64,000 nucleotides of DNA, from positions 1 to 64,000 of the forward strand of contig JAFYHQ010000032.1 of assembly GCA_017539105.1 (NCBI GenBank), in the 5' to 3' direction. A model generated the notes under the pieces. It was not told the origin of the DNA. It did not search any database and was given only the letters and a program-made list of their open reading frames with translations. This DNA comes from Erysipelotrichaceae bacterium (lineage in GTDB: Bacteria > Bacillota_I > Bacilli_A > Erysipelotrichales > Erysipelotrichaceae). The position numbers and the translations under genes were made by a program. Below, in pieces: positions 1 to 8,523 of this stretch; the stretch's first letter is position 1; each line of letters starts with the position of its first letter.

Positions 1-2047
1 ATACTACCGCAACCTCTACGACGAGGACGAGACCGAGATCCTGGAAGCCTGCAAGAAGGATACAAAACACATCAACGACATGGTCTCCAAGTATTCCGTT
101 CCTTCCTATCTGGATCCTGATACGATCCGGGGGTACTACGACTTCGACAACAGCTACATTTCTGTTCTGAATTCCCGGAAACGTCACAGCGAAGAAATTC
201 TTGAAGAACTGACCATCAATCCGGCTTTCGTCAAGATCGCCCAGATGGATGATGAACGTTATCAGGAAATCATGAAAGCGATCCTGGGAACGTATCAGGA
301 GAGAGTCAGGGAAGCGGAAGAGCTTGATGAGGAGAATGTGGAAGTCATCAGCAAGCATTATGAACAGTTCCTCGCGGATACGGATCAGCTGATCGAAAAG
401 CTGTATCAGGAAAGTAAGGAAAAAGCCGATGCCCGCAAGAGAGAAGAACGGATCAAGCTGGAAGCCCGCAAGGAACAGAGAAAGGCAGATACGACGATCC
501 GCAACGAACGGCTGGCGGAAGCATATGCATTGCTGGATGAGGAACATTACGAAGAAGCGAAACAGCTTCTGGAAGAACTGGTTCAGAATGACCCGGATGA
601 TTCGATGATCTATCTGGGCATGATTCTTGCCGATATCCATAAGCATGACATCGATGGCCTGGTCGATTATTATATCAGTCTCTATGATGAGGAAAAGACC
701 GAGACTCTGCAGGCTTGTCCGGAAGAAAGTGCGCATATCCGCGACATGATCAGCAAGTATGCAGGAAACGATACGGCCAAAGCTGCGGAAATCGAGAAAG
801 CATACGTGTTCGATCGTTCCTACGCTTCGACTTTGAATTCCAGGATCATGGCGAAACATGATCTGTATAACGATATCTATCAGAACAACTATTTCATCAA
901 CCTGGATCGAATTGCCGATCCGGATATCATCGGCAGGCTGGAGACGATCGTCGATATCTATGACAGCAGAGTCGAGGAAGCGCAGAAAGCGGATGACCGC
1001 AGGATCGCTGAAATCACCAAACAGTATCATAATCATATCGCCGCCGTAGACCAGCAGATCGTTTCCGGTGATAAAGAAAAACAGGAAGCGATTTCCCGCA
1101 AGAAGAAAGAACGTACGCGCAAGATCACAGGGAACATCCTGAAAGTGGCTGCCGCGCTGATTCTGATCGCTGTCGCGACTTATTTTGGATATCTGAAGAT
1201 CATCATTCCAAACAACCGTTACAAGGAAGCTGTCGCTTTGCTTGAGAGCGAGAACTATGAGGAAGCAATAACGATCTTTGAAGAACTGAACGGTTACAAA
1301 GATTCTTCGGCAAAGATCGATGAAGCTTATTATGCGATCGCTATGAACAAGCTGGAAAACGGCGAGGTCGTTGAAGCTTTGAATCTTCTCTACAGTCTGG
1401 ATATCATCGGTATCGAAGATACGATCAAAGAGATCCGGCAGCAGATGATGGAAGACATGCGGGTCGGAGATACGATCGTCTTCGGCGAATACGAACAGGA
1501 TGGCGACAGCAGCAATGGCAGAGAAATGCTGGAATGGATCGTGCTGGATATCGATAACGACCAAGCGCTTCTTATCAGCAAGTATGTCATCGACGCGAGA
1601 AAATTCGACAGTTCCCTGGATACGATCTATTGGGATAATTCCGAGGTCCGTTTCTGGCTAAACGAAATATTCGTAGGCAATGCCTTCTATAAGGAATCGC
1701 CATCCGACATCGTTCCTGTGACGGTCATCAGCCATTATCTGGACGATGATCCGGAAGACGACATTGCAGCGGAAGCTTATGAAACAAGCGACAGGGTGTT
1801 CCTGCTGAGCGTCGAAGAAGTCGAACATTACTATCCGTCGGAGCGTACACGCATGGTCATGGCGACACAAGCCGTCAAAGATACGGACCTGCTGCTGGAA
1901 GATGACGGACACAGCGGCTGGTGGCTGCGTGATGCCGGGGAAGATGGTACGACCTATTATATCTGGGGATATGACGGATCAGTCGTTACTTCCATGAACA
2001 GCATTCTGCAGGGAATCCGTCCTGCCATGTGGATCAGGCTCCCATGA
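1..2047 (+). CDS. Membrane protein with TPR-like repeats and C-terminal DUF6273 domain (5' end cut by window)
   Basis: The frame is already open at base 2. The residues before the first visible Met (base 80), beginning YYRNLYDEDETE, match an internal second copy (YYISLYDEEKTE, bases about 668-705), so the true start lies left of the window. Visible parts in order: two copies of a roughly 240-residue acidic helical unit, with a TPR-like helix pair around bases 510-650; a membrane segment at about 1139-1198; another TPR-like pair (about 1211-1330); and a C-terminal DUF6273 domain from about 1463, ending in the typical WWLRD and GIRPAMWI motifs. The helical unit is probably cytosolic and the DUF6273 domain outside, but topology is inferred. 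Function unknown. Confidence 0.85.
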   Translation, partial: YYRNLYDEDETEILEACKKDTKHINDMVSKYSVPSYLDPDTIRGYYDFDNSYISVLNSRKRHSEEILEELTINPAFVKIAQMDDERYQEIMKAILGTYQERVREAEELDEENVEVISKHYEQFLADTDQLIEKLYQESKEKADARKREERIKLEARKEQRKADTTIRNERLAEAYALLDEEHYEEAKQLLEELVQNDPDDSMIYLGMILADIHKHDIDGLVDYYISLYDEEKTETLQACPEESAHIRDMISKYAGNDTAKAAEIEKAYVFDRSYASTLNSRIMAKHDLYNDIYQNNYFINLDRIADPDIIGRLETIVDIYDSRVEEAQKADDRRIAEITKQYHNHIAAVDQQIVSGDKEKQEAISRKKKERTRKITGNILKVAAALILIAVATYFGYLKIIIPNNRYKEAVALLESENYEEAITIFEELNGYKDSSAKIDEAYYAIAMNKLENGEVVEALNLLYSLDIIGIEDTIKEIRQQMMEDMRVGDTIVFGEYEQDGDSSNGREMLEWIVLDIDNDQALLISKYVIDARKFDSSLDTIYWDNSEVRFWLNEIFVGNAFYKESPSDIVPVTVISHYLDDDPEDDIAAEAYETSDRVFLLSVEEVEHYYPSERTRMVMATQAVKDTDLLLEDDGHSGWWLRDAGEDGTTYYIWGYDGSVVTSMNSILQGIRPAMWIRLP

Positions 2048-2087
2048 GGCATACAGATAGAGATACATCGAAAGGAAAGGAAACGTT

Positions 2088-2966
2088 ATGAAAAATCTGA
2101 TCATTGTATTATTGCTGGCATTTCTGGTATACGCTTTGTATTATTTTATCTTTAAGAAGAAGGGATCCTCGGCAAAGAAGGAATCCGGTCTTTCCGTGAA
2201 GGCGCAGGAGGCTCAGGCACAAAGCCAGCTCTTGAAGCAGCAGCTGAATGAGGAAACATCCGATCTGAAGGATACGGTAGAAACGATACGCGATAACGCG
2301 CTGCATAAAGAAGAGAAGAAGGAAGAAAAACCGGCACAGAGCAGTCTGTTAAGAGAAGACCTCGCGGAACAGGTTGCCGAGACAAGAGAAAAATCTCCGT
2401 TCGCTTTTGAGGGTGTCAAGCACGGACTGCAGGATAACGCGGAAGATATGCTGATCAAGCCGGAACTGTTTGATGAAGGTTTGGCTGAAAAGGCGGCTGC
2501 CGTCAAAGAAGAAACCGATGCGATGATGGAGAAGGAAGAAGACAAGATCACTTTGAAATTCGGCGATACTCTCATGCAAAGCAAGCTGGTGAAAGAAGAG
2601 CGCGAAGAGAGCAAAGAAGAGAATGATGATCTTTCATCGCAGGTCGAAGAGAAGATGGAAGACATCGAAACGCAGAGCAGTCTGTTAAGAGAAGACCTGG
2701 CAGAGAAGATCCTGGCGGAAAGAGAAGATCTTGCTGCTAAAGCCGATGAACATGTCGAGGTTCTGGAAAACGCAGCAGAAGAAGTCAAGGATACGCTGCT
2801 GGATCTCAGCCATACGCTGGAAGCCGATGCCGACAACAAGACATTCGATGTCCATCAGCATTTCGAGGATGCGCAGGCGCAGCCGGATATCATGAAAGAC
2901 GACATCGATGAAGTTGAAAAAGAAACGGTAGTCGTCAAAAAGTTCGTCCGTAAGGAACGTGAATAA
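2088..2966 (+). CDS. Acidic membrane-anchored repeat protein, hypothetical
   Basis: 292 residues. A single N-terminal membrane anchor (residues 4-22) is followed by a KKK stop-transfer and a long, highly charged helical region rich in Glu, Lys and Asp. A motif of the form Q-S-x-L-[LV]-[KR]-E-[DE]-L recurs near residues 45, 84, 164 and 196, with a weaker copy at 265, so spacing is loosely 30-40 residues or a multiple. The N-in anchor would leave the body cytosolic or outside depending on orientation; I cannot decide. It starts 41 bases after the DUF6273 gene with an AAAGGAAAGG ribosome site and is probably cotranscribed. No family recognised. Confidence 0.8.
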   Translation: MKNLIIVLLLAFLVYALYYFIFKKKGSSAKKESGLSVKAQEAQAQSQLLKQQLNEETSDLKDTVETIRDNALHKEEKKEEKPAQSSLLREDLAEQVAETREKSPFAFEGVKHGLQDNAEDMLIKPELFDEGLAEKAAAVKEETDAMMEKEEDKITLKFGDTLMQSKLVKEEREESKEENDDLSSQVEEKMEDIETQSSLLREDLAEKILAEREDLAAKADEHVEVLENAAEEVKDTLLDLSHTLEADADNKTFDVHQHFEDAQAQPDIMKDDIDEVEKETVVVKKFVRKERE

Positions 2967-3008
2967 TTTTCTGTAATTTTGCAGATAGAATATTTATATT
3001 TCGTATAT

Positions 3009-3062
3009 TTGTAAGTTATAATATTGGTAAGTAAGATAATTTATTTATCAGCTTAAGGAGGT
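3009..3062 (+). promoter_or_regulatory. Promoter -10 box and perfect Shine-Dalgarno for the CW_7 protein
   Basis: An AT-rich gap contains a consensus -10 TATAAT at 3017-3022. No good -35 is seen at the expected distance. A full-length Shine-Dalgarno AAGGAGGT lies at 3055-3062, six bases before the ATG at 3069. The strength of both signals predicts high expression. Confidence 0.6.
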
Positions 3063-3068
3063 AAAATA

Positions 3069-3608
3069 ATGGGATTACTTGATGTATTCAAAAAGAAAGA
3101 ATTGAAAGATGTTGAAACAGTTGCCAAGGAGATCATGAATGGTAATTGGGGCAAGACAGTTGACGAAATCAAGAAGAAACTGGAAGAAGCCGGCTACAAG
3201 AACTATGAAGAGATCAAAGCTAAAGTTGACGCTTTAGAAAAGGCTGCTGCCGATGCTAAGGCACAGGCTGCCAAGGCTGCTGCTGCAAAAGCCGCCGCTG
3301 CAAAAGCCGCTGCTGCAAAAGCTTCTGCTGACAAGGTTGAAACTCTTGCGAAAGAAGTCATCGAAGGCAAATGGGGCAATGGTCAGGAAAGATATGACAA
3401 ACTGACGGCTGCCGGCTACAACTACGATGAAGTCCAGGGCAAGGTCAATGAGATTTTAGGCGCTAAGAAGAGCAAACTCGAAGAAGTTGCTAAGGAAGTC
3501 ATCCAGGGCAAATGGGGCAATGGTCAGGAAAGATATGACAAACTGACGGCTGCCGGCTACAACTATGATGAAGTCCAGGGCTTAGTCAACCAGATGCTCA
3601 AGAAATAA
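3069..3608 (+). CDS. Cytosolic protein of three CW_7 (Cpl-7-type) repeats
   Basis: 179 residues. Residues 14-55 form a diverged, and 90-129 and 136-178 near-identical, copies of the CW_7 module (A-K-E-V-I-x-G-K-W-G-N-G ... L-T-A-A-G-Y-x-Y-x-x-V-Q), separated by an Ala/Lys linker at about 59-88. In established families CW_7 is the peptidoglycan-binding module of phage lysins such as Cpl-7. Here there is no enzymatic domain and no signal peptide; the N-terminus MGLLDVFKKK is a short amphipathic stretch. It has its own promoter, a perfect ribosome site and a terminator, so it is a monocistronic, probably abundant product. Role unknown; wall binding after lysis, a non-classical export route, or a different ligand are all open. 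Confidence 0.85.
   Translation: MGLLDVFKKKELKDVETVAKEIMNGNWGKTVDEIKKKLEEAGYKNYEEIKAKVDALEKAAADAKAQAAKAAAAKAAAAKAAAAKASADKVETLAKEVIEGKWGNGQERYDKLTAAGYNYDEVQGKVNEILGAKKSKLEEVAKEVIQGKWGNGQERYDKLTAAGYNYDEVQGLVNQMLKK
3366..3581 (+). repeat. Two 75-bp near-identical direct repeats encoding CW_7 modules 2 and 3
   Basis: Bases 3366-3440 and 3507-3581 are the same apart from one synonymous change (TAC/TAT), offset 141 bases (47 codons). The identity at DNA level indicates a recent duplication or ongoing gene conversion between modules. Confidence 0.85.
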
Positions 3609-3633
3609 GCTCAGCACAACAGCATCACAAAGA

Positions 3634-3656
3634 ATGGGACAATGTCCCATTTTTTT
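3634..3656 (+). terminator. Rho-independent terminator after the CW_7 gene
   Basis: ATGGGACA and TGTCCCAT face each other around a minimal loop and are followed directly by a run of T. Confidence 0.8.
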
Positions 3657-3664
3657 ATTGCTTG

Positions 3665-3693
3665 TTTTCATAAAAAGAGCTTGGTATTAAAAT
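3665..3693 (+). promoter_or_regulatory. Promoter of the signal-peptidase-like gene
   Basis: TTTTCA (3665-3670) and TAAAAT (3688-3693) are 17 bases apart. The ATG at 3706 is only 12 bases past the -10 box and has no Shine-Dalgarno, so the leader would be very short. Confidence 0.45.
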
Positions 3694-3705
3694 AGAGTTA
3701 GTTAA

Positions 3706-4188
3706 ATGTCGGAAAAAAAGAAGAAACGCAAGAAGCTCAAGCCTTTGCATGTGTTCGCTTATCTGGTCATGACAGTACAGGTCGTCTTTTTTCTTGCGCT
3801 GACAGCACCGAATCTGTTCGGATACAGAAGCTATGCGGTCGCTGCCGATACGATGAAACCGGCAATCGTTACAGGTGATGTCATCTATGTGCGCAACAGC
3901 GATCCAAGCCTGCTGGAAGAAAACGATATCATCTGTTTCTATCCGGATGATTCTCTTATACCGATGACGCGGCGTGTCGTTCGGAATGATCTTATGAACC
4001 GTTCTCTGGAAATCAAAGGAGACAACGAAGACAGTTCCGTCAGGATCCCTTATTCCTATTACAGCGGGAAAGTCTATTATCATCTGCCTCTTCTGGGATA
4101 TCTGGGGAAGTTTTTAAGCACGACTTACGGCAAGGTCATTTACATGCTTCTGATGGATGCCATGATCCTGCTGATCTGGCTGTTTTGA
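3706..4188 (+). CDS. Signal peptidase I-like (S26B-type) protein with altered catalytic residues
   Basis: 160 residues. A basic N-terminus and membrane segment (about 14-34) precede the S26 core; a second membrane segment is at the C-terminus (about 141-160). The family motif around the nucleophile (S-M-x-P ... G-D) reads D-T-M-K-P-A-I-V-T-G-D, so the catalytic Ser is Thr49. The box that carries the catalytic His in ER/archaeal-type enzymes (T-H-R-V-V) reads T-R-R-V-V at residues 88-92, so His is Arg89. The I-K-G-D-N box with an Asp is kept (103-107). Either this is an inactive relative or it works with Thr. It stands alone behind its own promoter. Confidence 0.75.
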   Translation: MSEKKKKRKKLKPLHVFAYLVMTVQVVFFLALTAPNLFGYRSYAVAADTMKPAIVTGDVIYVRNSDPSLLEENDIICFYPDDSLIPMTRRVVRNDLMNRSLEIKGDNEDSSVRIPYSYYSGKVYYHLPLLGYLGKFLSTTYGKVIYMLLMDAMILLIWLF

Positions 4189-4222
4189 AATCCTGTGAAC
4201 TATTTCTGTGCTTTCACTGATT

Positions 4223-4263
4223 TGGTATAATTAGATATGGTTGAATAGTAATTGTTATATAAT
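4223..4263 (+). promoter_or_regulatory. Promoter region upstream of the DUF4428 gene
   Basis: An extended -10 (TGGTATAAT) sits at 4223-4231 and a second TATAAT at 4258-4263. Either could drive the DUF4428 - small protein - clostripain-like unit. Confidence 0.5.
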
Positions 4264-4291
4264 ATTTACGAATAATTATGGAGACAGATTT

Positions 4292-4873
4292 ATGGATGAT
4301 CTATTAAAAAGCAATGAAGAATATCTGGAAGAAACCTGTTCCGTATGCGGAAGACGTCTGACGAAGTACGGAAACAAGCAGTTGAAGGACGGCATCCTGT
4401 GCCGTAGTTGTGCCATTTTCTCTTCGCCATTCCTTCGCGATGAAGATTTTGCGGAAATGACGGTGGAAGATGTGAAGAAACATCTGGAATATCGCCGTGA
4501 AAATGCGCATAAGCTGGAAAGCTTCAAGAAGAGCGTTACAGTCGAAGGAAGATATGATCTTTATATCGATGAAGAGAGCAGGAACATGGTTTTCTCGAAG
4601 AAGCGCGATCTGTTGAAAGAGAATCCGGATATCATTCCTTTGGACAGCATCAAGGAAATGAGCATCATCGAGGAACAGTATCTCAAGGAAGATGGCGTCG
4701 ATGTGCTGATGGAACTGGAACTGGATAGCGATGAAGTGAAACACGTCGGATTCAGGATCAATGAATTCCCCGGCATCAACAACAAGACCGAGGAATATCG
4801 GAAGACTTGCGAAACAGCGGATGCTTATCTGAAAGCGATCATCGCTGTTGCGGATATGGAAGAAGTTTTATAG
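4292..4873 (+). CDS. DUF4428 zinc-binding protein
   Basis: 193 residues from ATG 4292, chosen because GGAGA lies at 4280-4284; an upstream in-frame TTG at 4241 lacks such a site. The N-terminus holds two CxxC pairs (C-S-V-C-G and C-R-S-C, about residues 16-42) separated by a G-x-K-x-L-K-D-G stretch, the DUF4428 pattern and a likely treble-clef zinc site. The rest is a charged region resembling SHOCT/PH-like domains seen downstream of DUF4428 in Firmicutes. Family function unknown. It is followed 10 bases later by the small basic protein. Confidence 0.8.
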   Translation: MDDLLKSNEEYLEETCSVCGRRLTKYGNKQLKDGILCRSCAIFSSPFLRDEDFAEMTVEDVKKHLEYRRENAHKLESFKKSVTVEGRYDLYIDEESRNMVFSKKRDLLKENPDIIPLDSIKEMSIIEEQYLKEDGVDVLMELELDSDEVKHVGFRINEFPGINNKTEEYRKTCETADAYLKAIIAVADMEEVL

Positions 4874-4883
4874 GAGGTATATC

Positions 4884-5042
4884 ATGAGTCAGAAACCAAG
4901 AAGCAGAAAGAGAAACGTTGTAAGCGGCAATGTTGCCCGGATCCAGAAGAAAGGCGATGGGCTGGGACTGGAGAGCGTAGGACATACAGTCAACGTGATC
5001 ACCGGTATCATCAGAAGAAGGAAAGAAAACAGAAATGGCTAG
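4884..5042 (+). CDS. Small basic protein preceding a clostripain-like peptidase
   Basis: 52 residues from ATG 4884 with AGGAGG at 4872-4877. The sequence is Arg/Lys/Gly-rich (SQKPRSRKRNVVSG, GDGLGLESVGHTV), with no signal peptide or obvious fold. It overlaps the peptidase start by 8 bases, suggesting translational coupling. I recall similar short basic proteins next to C11 peptidases in other Firmicutes, but this needs a search. Role unknown; a chaperone, inhibitor or nucleic-acid-binding peptide are possibilities only. Confidence 0.65.
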   Translation: MSQKPRSRKRNVVSGNVARIQKKGDGLGLESVGHTVNVITGIIRRRKENRNG

Positions 5043-7332
5043 AAACAAGAAAAAAGGGTTTAGTATCTTTAAACTGCTGTTTTTTGTACTGGCGATCGCC
5101 TGTGTCGTTTTCCTGGTTTCTACCTTGTTTGGCCAGGGTTCAGGCGGCAGCAGTGGCAATACTGCCAGCAACGATTCGGACGACAAGGATTTCTTTACCG
5201 ATTACTTTACCGGTTCCGGTTCGACATATTCGTCAAACTGGAAACTGACAAGCAATGTGGGCAAGCTTGATACCAGCGTTGCCAGCGGGGTAAGAGCGAA
5301 ACGTACGACGATTTACGGCAATGGCGTCGATGACGTCACCATCATGCTGTTCATGTGCGGTTCGGACCTGGAAGCGCAGGCTTCCATGGGCCTTTATGAT
5401 CTGCAGGAAATGGCATCCGCGACGATAAGCGATAAAGTCAATATGCTGGTATATACTGGCGGTACGACCAAGTGGCATGTCGATATCAGTACGACGTACA
5501 ACCAGATCTATAAGGTTTTGGGCAACGGACAGATCGATCGCCTGGTCGATAATGCAGGTACCGGTTCGATGGTCGATCCGGATACTTTAGTGAGCTTTAT
5601 CGAATGGAGCGTTAGGAATTATCCTGCCAACCGTTACGGTCTGATCCTTTGGGATCATGGCGGGGGCTCCGTTTCCGGATATGGCTATGATTTGAAATAT
5701 CCGAATCTCGGTTCCATGGGTCTGGCGAAAATCGATCAGGCTCTGACCGAAGCAGGAGTCGAATTCGATTTCATCGGTTTCGATGCCTGCCTCATGGCAA
5801 ATACGGAAACAGCTTTGATGCTGGCGGAACACGCGGATTATCTGATCGCTTCCGAAGAATCCGAGCCTGGAATCGGCTGGTACTATACGGATTGGCTGAA
5901 CACCTTGTCACGCAATACTTCGATCCCGACACTGGAACTGGGCAAAGTCATCGCGGATAGTTTCGTCAATCGCTGTAAGAGAGATACGCCGCAGCAGAGC
6001 GCGACTCTCTCTGTCATCGACCTGGCAGAGGTACAGGATATCATTCCTGACAAGCTTACCGCGTTTGCGAAGTCCACAAACAATCTGATCAACGGTAATC
6101 AGTACAGAACGGTTGCGAATGCCCGCGGAAGCGCCCAGGAATTCGCCCGTCAGTCCTATGTCGATCTGGTCGACTTCATCGATATGGCGAACAATATCGG
6201 TACGGATGAAGCCAAAGATCTGTGCCAGAGCCTGTTAAGCTGCATCAAATACAACAATGCGACGATGGCGAATTCTTATGGCTTGTCCGTTTATTTCCCA
6301 TACCGTTCTTCGAAGTATGTGAATACGGTTCTGAATACTTATAAGAATATCGACATGAATGCGGAATATACGGATGTCGTCAGGAATTTCGCTTCCTATC
6401 AGACGGCAGGCCAGGTATCTTCCGGTGGTACGCATAGCGCATATCAGTCGTATGATTCCTATGGATCAGGCTATGGCTCCGGCGGTTCCTATGACTACTA
6501 CTATGGTCAGCAAAGCGATAGTGTGACTTTGTTCGATCTGCTGGATCTGTTCATGGGCGGAGGATATTCGACGACAGACAGCTATTCCAGCTATTATGCG
6601 GATGATCTGGTCGATCTGCTGTTTGGCAGAACGGTGAACCGCGATATGGTCGATTATATCGTAGAGAATCACTTCGATGCGGATCTTACTTGGAAGAATG
6701 GCAAGATTCCTTTGACGAAGGAACAGTGGTCGATGGTCGATGATCTGAAACTCAACATGTTCGTCAAGGATGAAGACGGCTATATCGATCTGGGCAAGGA
6801 CAATGTGTTCATGGTCGATAAAGATGGCAGTCTCGTAGCGGATAAGGAGTTCTATTGGCTGGCTGCTTCCATTGACAACGAGAACTGGCAGGTCATTCCT
6901 TATTACTATATGTACAGCATCATTGATGGCGACAATCTGACATCTTATGGCCGTATTCCGGTCCTGCTGAATGACAAGTATGCAAACCTGATGGTAACCA
7001 TCGATAACGAAGGTGTCGCAACGGTTTCAGGGATCAATTACGATTACAAGGATGAAACGGATGTCGTAGCCAAGAGCCAGGTAATCAAACCGGATGAAGA
7101 GGAAGATGTATTCATCTATGACCTGATGCCTGGCGATCGGATCAAGTTCGTCTGCGATCACTACGATCTGGATGGCAATTTCTCAGACACCTATGTCTTA
7201 GGCGATGAGATCACGGTCGTTCAGGATCTGTATCTGGGCGATGTCGAGATCAGCGGCTATGATCTTGTGGCAACCTATGAGTTTGTCGACATCTACGAAC
7301 AGTCCTATTGGACGACGCCGGTCGAAAGATAG
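5035..7332 (+). CDS. Membrane-anchored clostripain-like cysteine peptidase (family C11)
   Basis: 765 residues. An N-terminal membrane anchor (about 9-30) is followed by a Ser/Gly-rich linker and the C11 domain. The catalytic dyad is visible: His208 in W-D-H-G-G-G and Cys252 in G-F-D-A-C-L-M. A low-complexity Tyr/Ser/Gly stretch (about 465-490) separates the peptidase from a C-terminal region of unknown fold. C11 enzymes cleave after Arg or Lys and are often auto-processed and surface-exposed, so this is probably an extracytoplasmic peptidase. It is translationally coupled to the small basic protein upstream and ends at a terminator. Confidence 0.88.
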   Translation: MARNKKKGFSIFKLLFFVLAIACVVFLVSTLFGQGSGGSSGNTASNDSDDKDFFTDYFTGSGSTYSSNWKLTSNVGKLDTSVASGVRAKRTTIYGNGVDDVTIMLFMCGSDLEAQASMGLYDLQEMASATISDKVNMLVYTGGTTKWHVDISTTYNQIYKVLGNGQIDRLVDNAGTGSMVDPDTLVSFIEWSVRNYPANRYGLILWDHGGGSVSGYGYDLKYPNLGSMGLAKIDQALTEAGVEFDFIGFDACLMANTETALMLAEHADYLIASEESEPGIGWYYTDWLNTLSRNTSIPTLELGKVIADSFVNRCKRDTPQQSATLSVIDLAEVQDIIPDKLTAFAKSTNNLINGNQYRTVANARGSAQEFARQSYVDLVDFIDMANNIGTDEAKDLCQSLLSCIKYNNATMANSYGLSVYFPYRSSKYVNTVLNTYKNIDMNAEYTDVVRNFASYQTAGQVSSGGTHSAYQSYDSYGSGYGSGGSYDYYYGQQSDSVTLFDLLDLFMGGGYSTTDSYSSYYADDLVDLLFGRTVNRDMVDYIVENHFDADLTWKNGKIPLTKEQWSMVDDLKLNMFVKDEDGYIDLGKDNVFMVDKDGSLVADKEFYWLAASIDNENWQVIPYYYMYSIIDGDNLTSYGRIPVLLNDKYANLMVTIDNEGVATVSGINYDYKDETDVVAKSQVIKPDEEEDVFIYDLMPGDRIKFVCDHYDLDGNFSDTYVLGDEITVVQDLYLGDVEISGYDLVATYEFVDIYEQSYWTTPVER

Positions 7333-7359
7333 AGATAATATCTTGAGATAAACGATGAA

Positions 7360-7397
7360 GCGGTCATTTCTCGTAACAGAGAAACGGCCGCTTTTTT
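7360..7397 (+). terminator. Terminator after the C11 peptidase
   Basis: A 13-bp stem with G-T pairs (7360-7372 with 7379-7391), a 6-base loop, then six T. Confidence 0.8.
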
Positions 7398-7415
7398 ATC
7401 CCTGCGATAATCTTG

Positions 7416-7421
7416 TATAAT
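7416..7421 (+). promoter_or_regulatory. -10 box for an apparently leaderless glf transcript
   Basis: TATAAT at 7416-7421 is followed after 7 bases by ATG at 7429; no Shine-Dalgarno is present. The start point expected from the -10 box coincides with the A of that ATG. The -35 region is occupied by the T-run of the preceding terminator and matches poorly. Confidence 0.5.
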
Positions 7422-7428
7422 GTTGTTG

Positions 7429-8523
7429 ATGTATGATTATCTGATCGTTGGATCGGGACTGTTTGGAGCCGTATTTGCGCATGAGATGCATGAAGCAGGC
7501 AAGAAGGTCCTGATCGTGGAAAAAAGATCACATATCGGCGGGAACATCTATACCGAAGAGATCGAAGATATCACCGTGCACAAGTATGGCGCACATATTT
7601 TTCATACTTCCAGTAAAGAAGTCTGGGACTATGTGAACCGTTTCGTTCCGTTCAATGATTATGTGCACCATGTGAAAGCCAGCTATAAGGGCGAGATCTA
7701 TGATCTTCCTTTCAATATGCATACGTTCCAGCAGATGTGGGGGATCAACGATCCTGAAGAAGCGCAAAGGATCATTCAGAGTCAGCAGGGCAATATTTCT
7801 GAAATCCATAGCCTTGAGGAACAGTGCATCTCGATGGTTGGGACCGACATCTATGAGAAACTGGTCAAAGGCTATACCGAGAAACAATGGGGAAGGGAAT
7901 GCAAGGATCTGCCTGCTTTCATCATCCGACGTCTTCCGGTGAGATTCAGCTTTGACAATAACTATTTCAATGATCCATACCAGGGCATTCCTGAAACGGG
8001 ATATACGGCACTGATCGAGAAACTTCTGGAAGGGATCGAAGTCGTTCTTGAACATGATTTCCTGAAACAAAAAAACGCTTATGCATACAAGAAGCTTGTT
8101 TACACGGGTCCGATCGATGCGTATTATGATTACTGTTTCGGAGCATTGGCGTACCGTTCGCTGCGCTTTGAAACGGAACTTCTGGATCGGCAAGATTATC
8201 AGGGTATCGCCGTCGTCAACTACACGGATAAAGAAACGCCTTATACCCGTATCATCGAACATAAGCATTTCGTCCATGGCAGACAAAAGAAGACCGTCAT
8301 CACCAGAGAGTATCCGAAAGAATGGAAACAAGGGGATGAGCCATACTATCCGATCAACGATGAAACGAATGAAACTTTATATCAGAAGTATAAACAGCTG
8401 GCTGAACAGGATCCGAATGTCATCTTCGGAGGACGTCTGGGAGAATACAGATATTATGATATGGATAAGGTCATTGAAAAGGCTTTGTCTGCAGCAGAAG
8501 AAGAACTTCATAAAACGGCATAG
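7429..8523 (+). CDS. glf: UDP-galactopyranose mutase
   Basis: 364 residues from ATG 7429; an in-frame ATG at 7420 overlaps the -10 box and is unlikely. It converts UDP-galactopyranose to UDP-galactofuranose, an FAD-dependent cytosolic step that supplies Galf to surface glycans. Seen: N-terminal FAD-binding G-x-G-x-F-G (residues 7-12), a V-E-K-R-x-H-I-G-G-N dinucleotide motif, and the family signatures Y-G-A-H-I-F-H-T and Y-T-E-K-Q-W-G. Length fits the bacterial family (about 365-390). It is monocistronic, with a terminator overlapping its stop codon. The Galf presumably feeds the polysaccharide genes further right. Confidence 0.93.
   Translation: MYDYLIVGSGLFGAVFAHEMHEAGKKVLIVEKRSHIGGNIYTEEIEDITVHKYGAHIFHTSSKEVWDYVNRFVPFNDYVHHVKASYKGEIYDLPFNMHTFQQMWGINDPEEAQRIIQSQQGNISEIHSLEEQCISMVGTDIYEKLVKGYTEKQWGRECKDLPAFIIRRLPVRFSFDNNYFNDPYQGIPETGYTALIEKLLEGIEVVLEHDFLKQKNAYAYKKLVYTGPIDAYYDYCFGALAYRSLRFETELLDRQDYQGIAVVNYTDKETPYTRIIEHKHFVHGRQKKTVITREYPKEWKQGDEPYYPINDETNETLYQKYKQLAEQDPNVIFGGRLGEYRYYDMDKVIEKALSAAEEELHKTA

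Noticed and set aside
2213-2839. Long antisense open frame opposite the acidic repeat protein
   Set aside because: Ser-rich composition caused by reading Glu/Lys codons backwards; no ribosome site and a better gene on the other strand.
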